Below are positions 40,371 through 49,314 of a stretch of 64,000 nucleotides of DNA, one piece after another. Source of the DNA: Streptomyces sp. NBC_01460 (GTDB lineage Bacteria > Actinomycetota > Actinomycetes > Streptomycetales > Streptomycetaceae); the NCBI RefSeq assembly GCF_036227405.1, contig NZ_CP109473.1, positions 5,208,001 to 5,272,000 on the forward strand, given 5' to 3'. Position 1 is the first letter of the stretch. Each line of letters starts with the position of its first letter. The notes beneath the pieces are model-generated. The model ran no database searches and was not told the DNA's origin. It saw nothing but the letters and a program-made list of their open reading frames with translations. Both the position numbers and the translations under genes were made by a program.

Positions 40371-40402
40371 GATCGTTCCTCCCGTACCGGGGATCGAGGA
40401 AT

Positions 40403-40431
40403 TTTCCACCCCCCGGTTCAGTCACTATAGA
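40403..40431 (+). promoter_or_regulatory. Candidate mca promoter
   Basis: TTTCCA (40403-40408), 17 bp, TATAGA (40426-40431). The -10 is good for this GC-rich background, the -35 only partial. Confidence 0.4.
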
Positions 40432-40467
40432 AGCCGACCACTGCGACCAATCACTGAGGACCGAGTC

Positions 40468-41349
40468 TTGACCGAGCAGCTGAGACTGATGGCCGTTCAC
40501 GCCCACCCCGACGACGAGTCGAGCAAGGGCGCGGCCACCATGGCCAAGTACGTGTCCGAGGGGGTGGACGTCCTCGTCGTCACCTGCACAGGGGGCGAGC
40601 GGGGCTCCATTCTGAACCCGAAGCTCCAGGGCGACGCGTACATCGAGGCGAACATCCACGAGGTGCGCCGCAAGGAGATGGACGAGGCCCGCGAGATCCT
40701 CGGCGTCAAGCAGGAGTGGCTCGGCTTCGTCGACTCCGGTCTGCCCGAGGGCGACCCGCTGCCGCCGCTGCCCGAGGGCTGCTTCGCGCTGGAGGACGAC
40801 GAGACGGCGGCGGGGCGTCTCGTCGCGAAGATCCGGGCGTTCCGGCCGCAGGTGATCACCACCTACGACGAGAACGGCGGGTACCCGCACCCCGACCACA
40901 TCAAGACGCACACGATCTCGATGATCGCGTTCGAGGCCGCCGCGGACACCGAGAGGTTCCCCGAGGCGGAGTTCGGCCCGGCCTGGCAGCCGCAGAAGCT
41001 CTACTACAACCAGGGCTTCAACAAGCCGCGCACGGTCGCCCTCCACGAGGCCCTGCTGGCCCGTGGGCTGGAGTCCCCGTACGGCGACTGGCTGGAGCGC
41101 TGGAAGGAGTTCGAGCGCGCCGAACGCACGCTGACCACGCACATCCCGTGCGACGACTTCTTCGAGATCCGTGACAAGGCGCTGATCGCGCACGCGACGC
41201 AGATCGATCCGGACGGCGGCTGGTTCCGGGTCCCGATGGACGTCCAGCGGGAGGTCTGGCCGACCGAGGAGTACGAGCTGGCCAAGTCCCTGGTCGATAC
41301 CTCCCTCCCCGAGAGCGACCTCTTCGCGGGCATCCGCGACAATGCCTGA
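40468..41349 (+). CDS. mca: Mycothiol S-conjugate amidase
   Basis: 293 aa from a TTG start at 40468, with GAGGA about 8 nt upstream. Mca cleaves mycothiol conjugates of toxins and antibiotics to mercapturic acids for export. Zinc-binding motifs of the PIG-L/LmbE fold are visible: AVHAHPDDES (about 9-18) and HPDHIKTH (about 142-149). The N-terminal MTEQLRLMAVHAHPDDES fits Streptomyces Mca, as opposed to MshB. Presence of mca and mycothiol confirms an actinomycete. Confidence 0.93.
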   Translation: MTEQLRLMAVHAHPDDESSKGAATMAKYVSEGVDVLVVTCTGGERGSILNPKLQGDAYIEANIHEVRRKEMDEAREILGVKQEWLGFVDSGLPEGDPLPPLPEGCFALEDDETAAGRLVAKIRAFRPQVITTYDENGGYPHPDHIKTHTISMIAFEAAADTERFPEAEFGPAWQPQKLYYNQGFNKPRTVALHEALLARGLESPYGDWLERWKEFERAERTLTTHIPCDDFFEIRDKALIAHATQIDPDGGWFRVPMDVQREVWPTEEYELAKSLVDTSLPESDLFAGIRDNA

Positions 41350-41620
41350 TATGTACGCGACCCAGGCACTGACGCAGCTCGTTCCGCTCGCCGCCGACGA
41401 GCTCGACAAGAACAAGGTGACCCCCGGCGTCCTCGGCTTCCTCGTCTTCGCGGCGCTCGCCGTCGGGGTGTGGTTCCTGATGAAGTCGATGAACCGCCAC
41501 ATGGGCAGGGTCGACTTCGAGGAGGCCCCCGACCCGGCCGCGGAGCCCGAGGGCACCGACGGCAAGGCCGGGGCGGCCGCCTCCGGCACGACGAAGGCGG
41601 GCCCCTCCGGTCAGGGCTGA
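41342..41620 (+). CDS. Small membrane protein coupled to mca
   Basis: 92 aa from ATG 41342, overlapping the mca stop by 8 nt; ATG 41351 is an alternative. One transmembrane helix at about 31-49 and a charged, Ala/Gly-rich C-terminal tail. The same small gene follows mca in many Streptomyces. Function unknown. Confidence 0.75.
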   Translation: MPDMYATQALTQLVPLAADELDKNKVTPGVLGFLVFAALAVGVWFLMKSMNRHMGRVDFEEAPDPAAEPEGTDGKAGAAASGTTKAGPSGQG

Positions 41621-41687
41621 CGCGACGGGGCCGGGCGGCCTGTGGGCCCGCCCTGCCCGTCGGCCGCCGCCCGCCCCGCCTCCGCGC

Positions 41688-44600
41688 TCAGGGCCGTACG
41701 CCGACCGGCACCCCCATCACCTCACGGGCGTGCCGGGACGGCGTCAGGCCCAGGCGCCAGGCCTGCCAGCCGTCGTCGAGGTCGATCCCGCGGTTCAGGA
41801 CGACCCGGAAGGCCTCGGCGCAGTCCTCCAGCTTCGCGTCGCGCAGCGGGTGGGCGGCCTCCAGCAGGTCCGCGAGCTCCTGCTGGGCCACCACCGTGCC
41901 CACCTCGCTGCCGCCGGGTGAGGCGTACGGCAGGAGGGTGCACCGCAGGAACGCGGCCCAGTCGCCGCCCCGGACGTCGCCGTACGAGGCGAACAGGGTG
42001 ATCGCCTCGCCGCACAGCTCCAGCGCCTGCGCAGCGCGGTTGTTGCCCCCGTCGACCAGCGCCAGCTCCAGGCAGGTCCAGGCCTCGCCGTGGGCCACCC
42101 CGATCCGCCGGAAGTCGGCCCGGGCGTCCACCAGGAGCTGCCGGGCGAAGCCGGAGTTGCGCAGGTTGCCCGTCTGCGCGGCCCGCTGGTCGCGGGTGAC
42201 GCGCCCCGAGTGGTGACGGGCGCACGCCAGCCCGTAGACGTCCCGCATCCGGGAGAACATCGTGCGGGCCCGCTCCAGCTCCCGTACGGCCTGGTCGGTG
42301 TCGCCGTCCTCCTCCAGCGCCTGCCCGAGGTAGTAGCGGGTCCAGGCCTCGCCCCGCGCGTCCTCGTTGCCCCGGTGCCGGGCGAGGGCTCCGCGCAGCT
42401 GTTCCACCGCCGGGGCGGGGTCGCCGTCGAGGAGCCGGGCGCGGGCCAGCTGCGTCAGGGCCCAGGCCTCCCCGCGCTCGTCCCGGGTGCGGCCGTACAG
42501 GTCCAGGGCGGTGGACAGCTCCTCCTCGGCCCTCGCGACCTCGCCCATCCGCAGGCAGACCTGGCCGAGCTGGAAGTGCGTCCAGGCCTCGCCGTGCAGC
42601 GACTCGCCCTCCCGGTGCAGGGTCAGCGCGGTGTCCAGCAGGGTCAGCGCCTCGGCCAGATTGGCCCGGTCGCGCTCGACGGCGGCGAGGGCGTGCAGGG
42701 ACCAGGCGCGGTCCTCGGCCTGCTCCGGCGAGGCCTGGAGGTCGAGGGCCTCCCGCAGCCGCGCGGAGGCCTCCCGCAGATTGCCCTGGTGGTGCAGCGT
42801 GATGCCGAGCGAGCAGAGCGCGAGGGCGGCGCCCGCGTCGTTCTGTGCCTCGCGGTAGAGGCCGACGACGGAGGACAGCGTGGTGCGGGCCTTGTCCAGC
42901 TCACCGAGCTGCCGGGCCGCGATGCCCGTACGCCACTGGACGGACCGCTCCAGGAGCCCCTGGTCGACGGCGCGCGTCAGCTCGCTGATCTCGCCGAGCC
43001 GGTAGAGGTCGCCGCGCAGCAGGCAGTAGTCGCACAGGGCGCCCAGCAGGTGGAGCACCGCCCCCTGGTCCACGCCCTCCGTGTGCCGCAGCGCCGAGGT
43101 GATGAAGCTCGACTCGTCGTCCAGCCAGCGCAGGGCCGCGTCCAGCGAGCTGAAGCCGTGCGAGCCGAACTGCCCGGCGCGGGTGGACATCTTGCCGTCG
43201 ACCATGCGGATCACGGAGTCGGCGAGCTCCGCGTAGTTCTGGATGAGGCGCTCCTGCGCGGCCGTACGGTCCGTCGCCGGCTCCTCGTCCAGCAGCCGTG
43301 CCAGGGCGAAGTCCCGTACGAGGTCGTGGAGCCGGTAGCGCGCTCCGCGCACATATACGAGGAGTCCGGCCCCGGCCAGTGACTCCAGGAGGCGGCCGGC
43401 CTCCTGCTCGTCGGAGGAGAGCAGCGACGCCGCGGCGGCGGCCCCGAGGCTGGAGCGTCCGGCCAGGGCGAGCCGCCTCAGCAGCCGGCGGGCGGCCTCG
43501 GACTGGTCGGTGTAGCGCAGCCACAGGGCCCGCTCCACGGGGGCGACCGGACCGTACGCCCCGAGGGCGGCGGCGAGCTCCGCCCTCGTCCGCGCGCCGA
43601 GCGAGGAGCCCGCGACGCGCAGGGCGAGCGGCAGGCCGCCGCACAGCTCGGCGACGGTGTCGGTCGACGCGTGGTCGTACGGGCCGGCCTCCTCGTCGTG
43701 GGCCGACGCGCGCAGCAGTTCCTCGGCACCCGCCGCGTCCAGGGCGCCGACGGGGAGGTGGTGCACCCGGGCCGGGATGTCGCCGGGCAGGTCGAGCGGC
43801 TCGCGGGACGTGACCAGGACGAGGCTGTCGGAGCGCTCGGGGACGAGCGTGCGGACCTGGGCGGCGTCGGTGGCGTCGTCCAGGACGATCGTGACGGGCG
43901 TCCCCGTCAGGTGCTGGTGGTAGAGCTCGCTCAGCCGCCGTACCTGCTGTTCGGGGGAGGACCTCTCGCGGAAGAGGAGCTGTTCGCGGGGTGCACCCAG
44001 CCGGTTGAGCAGGTGCAGCAGGGCGTCCCGGGTCGGCAGCGGGGCCTCGCCGGAGACAGCGCCGCGCAGGTCGACCACGCACGCCCCGCGGAACTGGTCC
44101 TTGAGCGCGTGCGCCGCCCGTACGGCGAGGGTCGTGCGCCCGGAGCCCGGGGCGCCGTGCAGGACGACGACGGTCGGCCTGGTCTCCGTCGCGGCACGCG
44201 CCGCGTGCACCCACTGGGCGATCCGGGCCAGTTCGGTGCGGCGTCCCGCGAACGGGCCGTCCACGGAGGGCAGATGGCCGAAGGACTGCTCCAGGAGCGA
44301 GCGGGTGCGTGCGGCCGCGCTGCGGTCCCCGCCGCGCAGCTGCGGCACGACCGACGCTCCCGCTTTCTTCTTCGGCGGACGGGTGGAGGCCGTCAGTACG
44401 CGCTGCTGGTCGAGGAACGGGCGGATGCCCCGGACCTCCAGGGCCGTCAGCCACGCCAGCCGCAGCTGCTCGGGGCCGCCGGGCTGGTTCAGCTCGCCCG
44501 CCCTGCGGTGCGCGGCGGGCCAGTGGGAGGCCGTCGCCCGCGCCACCGTCGCGGTCGTCCCCGCGACGGCGACGACCGCGCCCGCGCCGAGGGCGAGACC

Positions 44601-44909
44601 GGTCGCGGTGCCGAGCGCCAGGTCCGCGCCGAAGGCGGCCGCGGCGGCAACTCCCGTCACCAGCATCGGGGTTCCCAGCGTCGCTCTGCTGAACCGCGCC
44701 GACAGCGGCTGCCGGCCCGACCCCGCCGCGTCCAGCGCCTGCGTGTAGGCGGCGTACTCGTCGGCCGCGCCCGCCGCGATGGTGTCCAGCGCGCCCCGCG
44801 CACGCGCCAGCAGCGCGCCGGTGTCCGTCCGGCCTCCTGTCCGCCGCGCCTCCTCCTCCACGGCCCGTACCAACAGCCTTTCGGCTTCCGCCCGATGGCT
44901 GTCCCGCAT
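41688..44909 (-). CDS. STAND/NB-ARC ATPase with TPR repeats
   Basis: 1,073 aa from ATG 44909. An N-terminal helical region with a hydrophobic hairpin (about 80-125, two membrane helices) is followed by an NB-ARC NTPase. Walker A GAPGSGRTT is at about 252-260 and Walker B TIVLDDATD, with LVTSREPLDLPG as sensor. Winged-helix elements and then a long series of TPRs from about 640 (repeated GEAWTHFQLGQV / GEAWALTQLARA type units) complete it. Such signal-transduction ATPases oligomerise on ligand binding. No AfsR-like DNA-binding domain is present. Confidence 0.87.
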   Translation of the reverse strand: MRDSHRAEAERLLVRAVEEEARRTGGRTDTGALLARARGALDTIAAGAADEYAAYTQALDAAGSGRQPLSARFSRATLGTPMLVTGVAAAAAFGADLALGTATGLALGAGAVVAVAGTTATVARATASHWPAAHRRAGELNQPGGPEQLRLAWLTALEVRGIRPFLDQQRVLTASTRPPKKKAGASVVPQLRGGDRSAAARTRSLLEQSFGHLPSVDGPFAGRRTELARIAQWVHAARAATETRPTVVVLHGAPGSGRTTLAVRAAHALKDQFRGACVVDLRGAVSGEAPLPTRDALLHLLNRLGAPREQLLFRERSSPEQQVRRLSELYHQHLTGTPVTIVLDDATDAAQVRTLVPERSDSLVLVTSREPLDLPGDIPARVHHLPVGALDAAGAEELLRASAHDEEAGPYDHASTDTVAELCGGLPLALRVAGSSLGARTRAELAAALGAYGPVAPVERALWLRYTDQSEAARRLLRRLALAGRSSLGAAAAASLLSSDEQEAGRLLESLAGAGLLVYVRGARYRLHDLVRDFALARLLDEEPATDRTAAQERLIQNYAELADSVIRMVDGKMSTRAGQFGSHGFSSLDAALRWLDDESSFITSALRHTEGVDQGAVLHLLGALCDYCLLRGDLYRLGEISELTRAVDQGLLERSVQWRTGIAARQLGELDKARTTLSSVVGLYREAQNDAGAALALCSLGITLHHQGNLREASARLREALDLQASPEQAEDRAWSLHALAAVERDRANLAEALTLLDTALTLHREGESLHGEAWTHFQLGQVCLRMGEVARAEEELSTALDLYGRTRDERGEAWALTQLARARLLDGDPAPAVEQLRGALARHRGNEDARGEAWTRYYLGQALEEDGDTDQAVRELERARTMFSRMRDVYGLACARHHSGRVTRDQRAAQTGNLRNSGFARQLLVDARADFRRIGVAHGEAWTCLELALVDGGNNRAAQALELCGEAITLFASYGDVRGGDWAAFLRCTLLPYASPGGSEVGTVVAQQELADLLEAAHPLRDAKLEDCAEAFRVVLNRGIDLDDGWQAWRLGLTPSRHAREVMGVPVGVRP

Positions 44910-45067
44910 GTGTCCCCCCAGAGTTCCGGCGACTTCGGCCCGACCAGCTGCCACAGGCACCCAGTGTCCTGCGTACGGCCCGTCAGCGCGAGAGAGCGAC
45001 CGGGCGGGCCGGGCGTCGCGGGCCCGTCACGCGCGGGAGGGGGCGTCCCCGCGGCCGGCGGAAGGGT

Positions 45068-46024
45068 TCAGCCGCACAGGCTCGCGACCACGAGGCTGTC
45101 GAAGGCCAGGCGGCCGGACTGCCACGCCGTGACCCGGACCGCCGCGTCCTCGCCCGCGTCCCGTGCGGGGAGTCTGGTCGCGGAGATACGGCAGGGGGTG
45201 GCCAGGTCGAGGGGGGCGTGGAAGGCGCTGCGGAGTTCGACGGGGAGGACGCGGTAGGGGGCGCAGGCCGCCTGGACGGCCTGGCGGGCGGCCTCCACGA
45301 GGACCATGCCGGGGATATCGTCCGTGGGGTGGTCGAAGAGCACCGGATGGCCGGGGTCGATCCGCAGGTCCCAGGTCAGGCCGCGGCGGGCGGCGGCGCT
45401 GCGGGGGACGCCGAGGACGACGTCGCGTTCGTCCAGACGCCCCACGATCTCGGGCGGGACGGGGTCGGGCAGGGGCGGGTACGCGCCGACCTCCCGCGCG
45501 GCGGGGCCGACGGGGGCCGACGCGTGCAGCGTCAGCCGTCCCGCGCCGGCGAAGTCACCGCCGCGCAGCAGGTCGGCCTCCAGGGTGAGGGCGGTGAGGG
45601 TGTCCCGCCGGCGCCGGACGTCCGTGGCGGCCGCCTCCAGACGCATCTCGGCGGGCCGGGTGCCCAGCAGGACGGCACCCGGAACTATCTCGAACTCCAG
45701 TTCGGTTATGGTGAAGTGGTGATCGGCCGGAGCCCCGTAGTACGTCTGCCCGACCAGGACGGACGCCTGCCGGAGTGACTCCGCGGCCAGCAGGGGGTCG
45801 TACCAGGCGCCGGCGATGGGCGCGTAGAAGGGGTGCGCGCGCGGCCACTGGGCTCCCAGCCGGAAGGCGTCGGGCCCCAGTCGCCGCCAGTCCGTGATCA
45901 GGACCTCGGTCACCGCGCTCCGGTCGACGAGATGGCGTGGGGCGCTCCGGACGAAACGGAGGCCGGCCTCGTCCCCGGCGTCCGGCGGCAGGGCAAGGGT
46001 GAGCGTGGAATCGGTGGGGGACAC
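45068..46024 (-). CDS. AfsA/ScbA-type hotdog protein (putative autoregulator synthase)
   Basis: 318 aa from GTG 46024. Two AfsA-type hotdog repeats are visible, each with the conserved Glu/Arg helix: YDPLLAAESLRQ at 75-86 and DDIPGMVLVEAARQ at 235-248. AfsA proteins join dihydroxyacetone phosphate to beta-ketoacyl chains for gamma-butyrolactone signals, though some homologues act in other ways. No ArpA-type receptor gene lies nearby in the window. It is the last gene of the co-directional cluster, beyond a terminator. Confidence 0.87.
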   Translation of the reverse strand: MSPTDSTLTLALPPDAGDEAGLRFVRSAPRHLVDRSAVTEVLITDWRRLGPDAFRLGAQWPRAHPFYAPIAGAWYDPLLAAESLRQASVLVGQTYYGAPADHHFTITELEFEIVPGAVLLGTRPAEMRLEAAATDVRRRRDTLTALTLEADLLRGGDFAGAGRLTLHASAPVGPAAREVGAYPPLPDPVPPEIVGRLDERDVVLGVPRSAAARRGLTWDLRIDPGHPVLFDHPTDDIPGMVLVEAARQAVQAACAPYRVLPVELRSAFHAPLDLATPCRISATRLPARDAGEDAAVRVTAWQSGRLAFDSLVVASLCG

Positions 46025-46202
46025 GCAGGTTGCCTTTCTCGTGGGCGACGAGGCGGGGTCGCGTACCGGGTGGAGGTGCCGGGCCCGGCCGGAGCGGACC
46101 GAGGGCGCCGGTGGCCTCGGCCCGGCGCGCGGCAGGCGTGGAAAACGCGTGGCGGGCGGCCGGACCCCCGTCGGCCCGGGGCGGACCCCGTCGTGCCCGG
46201 GG

Positions 46203-46238
46203 CGGGCCCCGGGGGCCGGAGCCCCTGGCCGGGGCCCG
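46203..46238 (-). terminator. Terminator between flavin reductase and AfsA-like gene
   Basis: 10-bp GC stem with a 16-nt, partly paired loop, 22 nt past the flavin reductase stop. Confidence 0.65.
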
Positions 46239-46259
46239 GCACCCGCCGGCCCGCCGGTG

Positions 46260-46736
46260 TCAGGCAGCGGCCAGCGCGGTGAAGCGGCCGGCGTGGAAGA
46301 CCAGCGGGCCCGCCTGGTCCGTCAGGGAGCCGTCCAGGGCCTCGGCGATGACCAGTTCGTGGTCGCCCGCCGGGTGGACCGTGCTGATGCGGCAGTCCAG
46401 CCAGCCGAGACCGTCGGCGGGAATGGGGTGTCCGGCACGGGTCGTCGACCACTCCCCGCCGGCGAACCGGTCGACGCCCTTGGCACTGAACAGGCGGCAC
46501 AGCTCCGCGTGCCGGTCGCCGAGGATCGTCACGGCGAAGGACCCGGTGTCGCGGATGGCCGGCCAGGTGGCGGAGGTGTCCGCGGCGCACAGGGCGACCA
46601 GCGGCGGGTCCAGGGAGACGGAGGTGAAGGAGTTGACCGCCATGCCCTTGGGGCCCTCGGCCGTGTCGGCGGTGACCAGGACCACTCCCGTGGTGAACCG
46701 GCCGAGTATGTCGCGGAACGAGCGTTGCTCCAGCAT
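46260..46736 (-). CDS. Flavin reductase (two-component monooxygenase partner)
   Basis: 158 aa from ATG 46736. The flavin-reductase-like split barrel is shown by RDILGRFTTGVVLVTA, GMAVNSFTSVSLDPPLVALC and a C-terminal HFVxAG-type HELVIAEALDG segment. It would supply reduced FMN to the luciferase-like enzyme encoded just upstream, forming a two-component monooxygenase. Confidence 0.9.
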   Translation of the reverse strand: MLEQRSFRDILGRFTTGVVLVTADTAEGPKGMAVNSFTSVSLDPPLVALCAADTSATWPAIRDTGSFAVTILGDRHAELCRLFSAKGVDRFAGGEWSTTRAGHPIPADGLGWLDCRISTVHPAGDHELVIAEALDGSLTDQAGPLVFHAGRFTALAAA

Positions 46737-46807
46737 GAGTTCTTTCCGATCGAAGAGGACGGCCGCCGGGCCGGCACGGCCCCGGCGTGGCGGACTTCCG
46801 GGAACGA

Positions 46808-46852
46808 CTTCCGGAAACCCTCCCGGAACGCTTCCCGCGGGGTTTCCCGGAG
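46808..46852 (-). repeat. Nested inverted repeats between LLM and flavin reductase genes
   Basis: GGAAACCC (46813-46820) and GGGTTTCC (46840-46847) pair around an inner GGAA-CGC-TTCC. The surrounding 46795-46852 contains about five imperfect TTCC(C/G)GGAA-like units at roughly 12-bp spacing. This could form a processing or partial-termination hairpin. Confidence 0.6.
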
Positions 46853-46867
46853 CCGTGCGGGCGGGGC

Positions 46868-47977
46868 CTACCGGTTGCGGGCGGCGATCGCGAAGTCCAC
46901 GGCCTCCTGCGGGCGCTTGGCGGAACCCGTGAGGCGCGGGGCGACATGACGGGCGAGCAGCTCCATGCTGCGGTTCGTCTTCTCCCACGAGCACCAGTCG
47001 GCGACGTAGACGAGCAGCGAGCCGAAGCCGCCGGTGATCTCGTGCAGCCGCTCGATGCCCGCGACGACGTCGTCCACGGAGCCGACGAGCGCGCCACCGG
47101 CCTCGACCCGGGCCTCCAGGGCCCTCTCGCGCGGCACGTCGGGGCTGAGCACCTCGCGGCCGGCCGCCTTGCCGAAGTACTCGAACAGCCAGCGGTCGTA
47201 GCCCTCGCGCACGTCCGCGTACGCCTCCTCGCGGGTCTCGGCGACGTGCACCGGGAGCGCGATGCGCCACTTGTCGCGGTCGAGGGTCTGCCCGTGCTCC
47301 TCGGCGGCCTCCGTGGCGTACTTCCACTGGTGGGCGAGGTTGATGTGCGCGGGGGCACCCGGCGTCAGCAGGGCGAAGGGCAGCGCGAACGAGGTCATGC
47401 TCAGGCCGTACTGGCCGATCAGCCGCGGGCTGGACTGCGAGGTCCCGGAGGTGGCGACGGCGACCTCGATGCCCTGCGGGCTGAAGCGCGGCAGCTGGAT
47501 CTTGGCCTCGCGCAGGTCGAACCAGTCCGTCTGCTGGGTGATCCGCTCATCGCCGTTGACGAGCTCCAGGACGGTCGGCAGCGCCTCCTCCAGACGACGC
47601 CGCTGCACCGGCTGCTCCAGACCGAACATCTTCGCGTCGAAGGGCACACCCGGGCCGACACCCAGGATGTACCGGCCCCGGGTGAGGTGGTCGAGGTGGA
47701 CCGCCCGGCTCGCGACGTGGAAGGGGTGGTGCCCGGAGAGGGGTACGACGCCGTGGGCCAGCTTGATCTGGCTGGTGCGCTGCGAGGCGGCGGCGATCAT
47801 CGCCTCCGGCGCCCCGACGAGGCCCCAGCCCAGGGTGTGGTGCTCACCGAACCACGCCTCGTCGAAGTTCAGGTCGTCGACGTACTCGACGAGGTCCAGG
47901 TTCCGGCGTATCGCCAGGTGCGGGTCCTGACCGGTCTCGTGGACGGGGGACAGGAAGATACCGATACGGCTGTGCAC
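46868..47977 (-). CDS. Luciferase-like (LLM class) flavin-dependent monooxygenase
   Basis: 369 aa from GTG 47977, with GGAGG 6 nt upstream. TIM-barrel bacterial luciferase family: FDEAWFGEHHT at about 38-48, HPFHVASRAVHLDHL, GRYILGVGPG and TSFALPFALL. Members oxidise or hydroxylate small substrates with FMNH2 and O2, including N-hydroxylation and C-C cleavage. The cognate reductase follows. Substrate is presumably a pathway intermediate. Confidence 0.9.
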   Translation of the reverse strand: MHSRIGIFLSPVHETGQDPHLAIRRNLDLVEYVDDLNFDEAWFGEHHTLGWGLVGAPEAMIAAASQRTSQIKLAHGVVPLSGHHPFHVASRAVHLDHLTRGRYILGVGPGVPFDAKMFGLEQPVQRRRLEEALPTVLELVNGDERITQQTDWFDLREAKIQLPRFSPQGIEVAVATSGTSQSSPRLIGQYGLSMTSFALPFALLTPGAPAHINLAHQWKYATEAAEEHGQTLDRDKWRIALPVHVAETREEAYADVREGYDRWLFEYFGKAAGREVLSPDVPRERALEARVEAGGALVGSVDDVVAGIERLHEITGGFGSLLVYVADWCSWEKTNRSMELLARHVAPRLTGSAKRPQEAVDFAIAARNR

Positions 47978-48042
47978 AGCGAGCCTCCGAAGAAGGGGTG
48001 AGGAGTGGGTGTCGAGCAGTGGTGGGGGCGACCGGCGGGTCG

Positions 48043-49314
48043 TCAGACGGTCCGGTAGACCGCGTCCTTCAGCGAGCGGACCTTCTCGTAGTCGGCGGTC
48101 AGCGTCGCCTCACCGGGCGCGGTGAGGAACACGCGCATCGAGCTGGTCAGCAGGTCGACCGTCGGCGTGATCCGGGAGCCGGGCGCGAACTTGACCGTCG
48201 CGAGGAAGACGCTCTCCAGGGAGCGGATCTCCGCCACGGCCGTCCCGTCGACGGACTCCACCACGCCGTCCTGCTCGGTCGGGGTGTTGTAGACGGCGGC
48301 GGGCTGCTTCCGGGTGTAGGTACGGCCGGCGTACCGGGCGCGGAACTCGTCGGGCCGCGTGTACGCCTGCGCGGTGAGCGCCGCCTGGTTGTGGCCGAGG
48401 CACACGTCGTGGAACGGGGCGTTGAGGTTGCCGTTGAGACGGGTGCCGATCTCGACGAGGACGGGCCCTTCGTCGGTGACGATGACCTCGGCGTGGGACG
48501 GCCCCCAGGCGATGCCGAGCGCGGCGAGCACCTCGTCGACGTACGAGGTGAGCGTGGCGACCACGGGGTTGTCGTCCGGGTCGGCGAGGAGGTCGCGGTT
48601 GTAGATGTTCTTGCCGGACGGCAGCAGCGTCTTCTCGTACTCCCAGACCCCGCACACGTAGCGCTCGCCGTCGCAGCTGACGGTGTCGACGATGTACTCG
48701 GTGCCCTTGAGGTAGGACTGCACGAGGACCTCGGTGTTGGCGAGGCCGAACATGTTCGGTGCGTCGAGCACGGTCCGGGCGGCCGTGCGCACGGCGTCGG
48801 GGCCGTCGCAGACGACGACTCCGTCGGACGCCGCCGAGCTGAGCGGCTTGACGACCACCGGGTACCGCCCGTGGTCCTCGGCCCAGGCCACCGCCGCGTC
48901 CGGGGCGTCGGTCTTGAACTGCTGGGCGCAGCGCACCCCCGCCCGGCGCTGTGCCTCGATCATCTCGTACTTGTCGCGGCGGGCGGAGGACAGCGCCGAG
49001 CCGTTGGACGGAACACCGACCGCCTCGCTCAGCCGGTCGGCGAGCGGCACCGACGACTCCTGGCCGGCGATCACGCAGACCGGGCCGAGGTCGCGCAACA
49101 GGCCGACGAGGGCGGACTCGTCCGTGCCCACGACGTTGCGCGCGTACGCGGTGAGATCCGGCGGGGCCATCGCGGGGATGAGCTCCGGGGTGCTCTGGAC
49201 GTGGACGACGTCCGTGCCGTGGGCCGCGAAGGCCGCGGGGTAGAAGTTGCCGGCGGAGTAGCCGTCGACGATCACGGCGACGGGCCGGGATCCGGTGCTG
49301 GCGGTGCTGCTCAT
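48043..49314 (-). CDS. ATP-grasp ligase (amino-acid/peptide ligase type)
   Basis: 423 aa. ATP-grasp fold: an N-terminal Rossmann-like part (AVIVDGYSAGNFYPAAF), DKYEMIEAQRRAG, the P-loop region YPVVVKPLSSAASDGVVV at about 151-168, and the metal-binding VEIGTRLNGN. Family members such as BacD, DdaF and carnosine synthase make acyl-phosphate intermediates to join amino acids. Its ATG overlaps the stop of the aminotransferase gene (ATGA), so the two are translationally coupled. A carboxylate-amine ligation in the pathway is inferred. Confidence 0.87.
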   Translation of the reverse strand: MSSTASTGSRPVAVIVDGYSAGNFYPAAFAAHGTDVVHVQSTPELIPAMAPPDLTAYARNVVGTDESALVGLLRDLGPVCVIAGQESSVPLADRLSEAVGVPSNGSALSSARRDKYEMIEAQRRAGVRCAQQFKTDAPDAAVAWAEDHGRYPVVVKPLSSAASDGVVVCDGPDAVRTAARTVLDAPNMFGLANTEVLVQSYLKGTEYIVDTVSCDGERYVCGVWEYEKTLLPSGKNIYNRDLLADPDDNPVVATLTSYVDEVLAALGIAWGPSHAEVIVTDEGPVLVEIGTRLNGNLNAPFHDVCLGHNQAALTAQAYTRPDEFRARYAGRTYTRKQPAAVYNTPTEQDGVVESVDGTAVAEIRSLESVFLATVKFAPGSRITPTVDLLTSSMRVFLTAPGEATLTADYEKVRSLKDAVYRTV

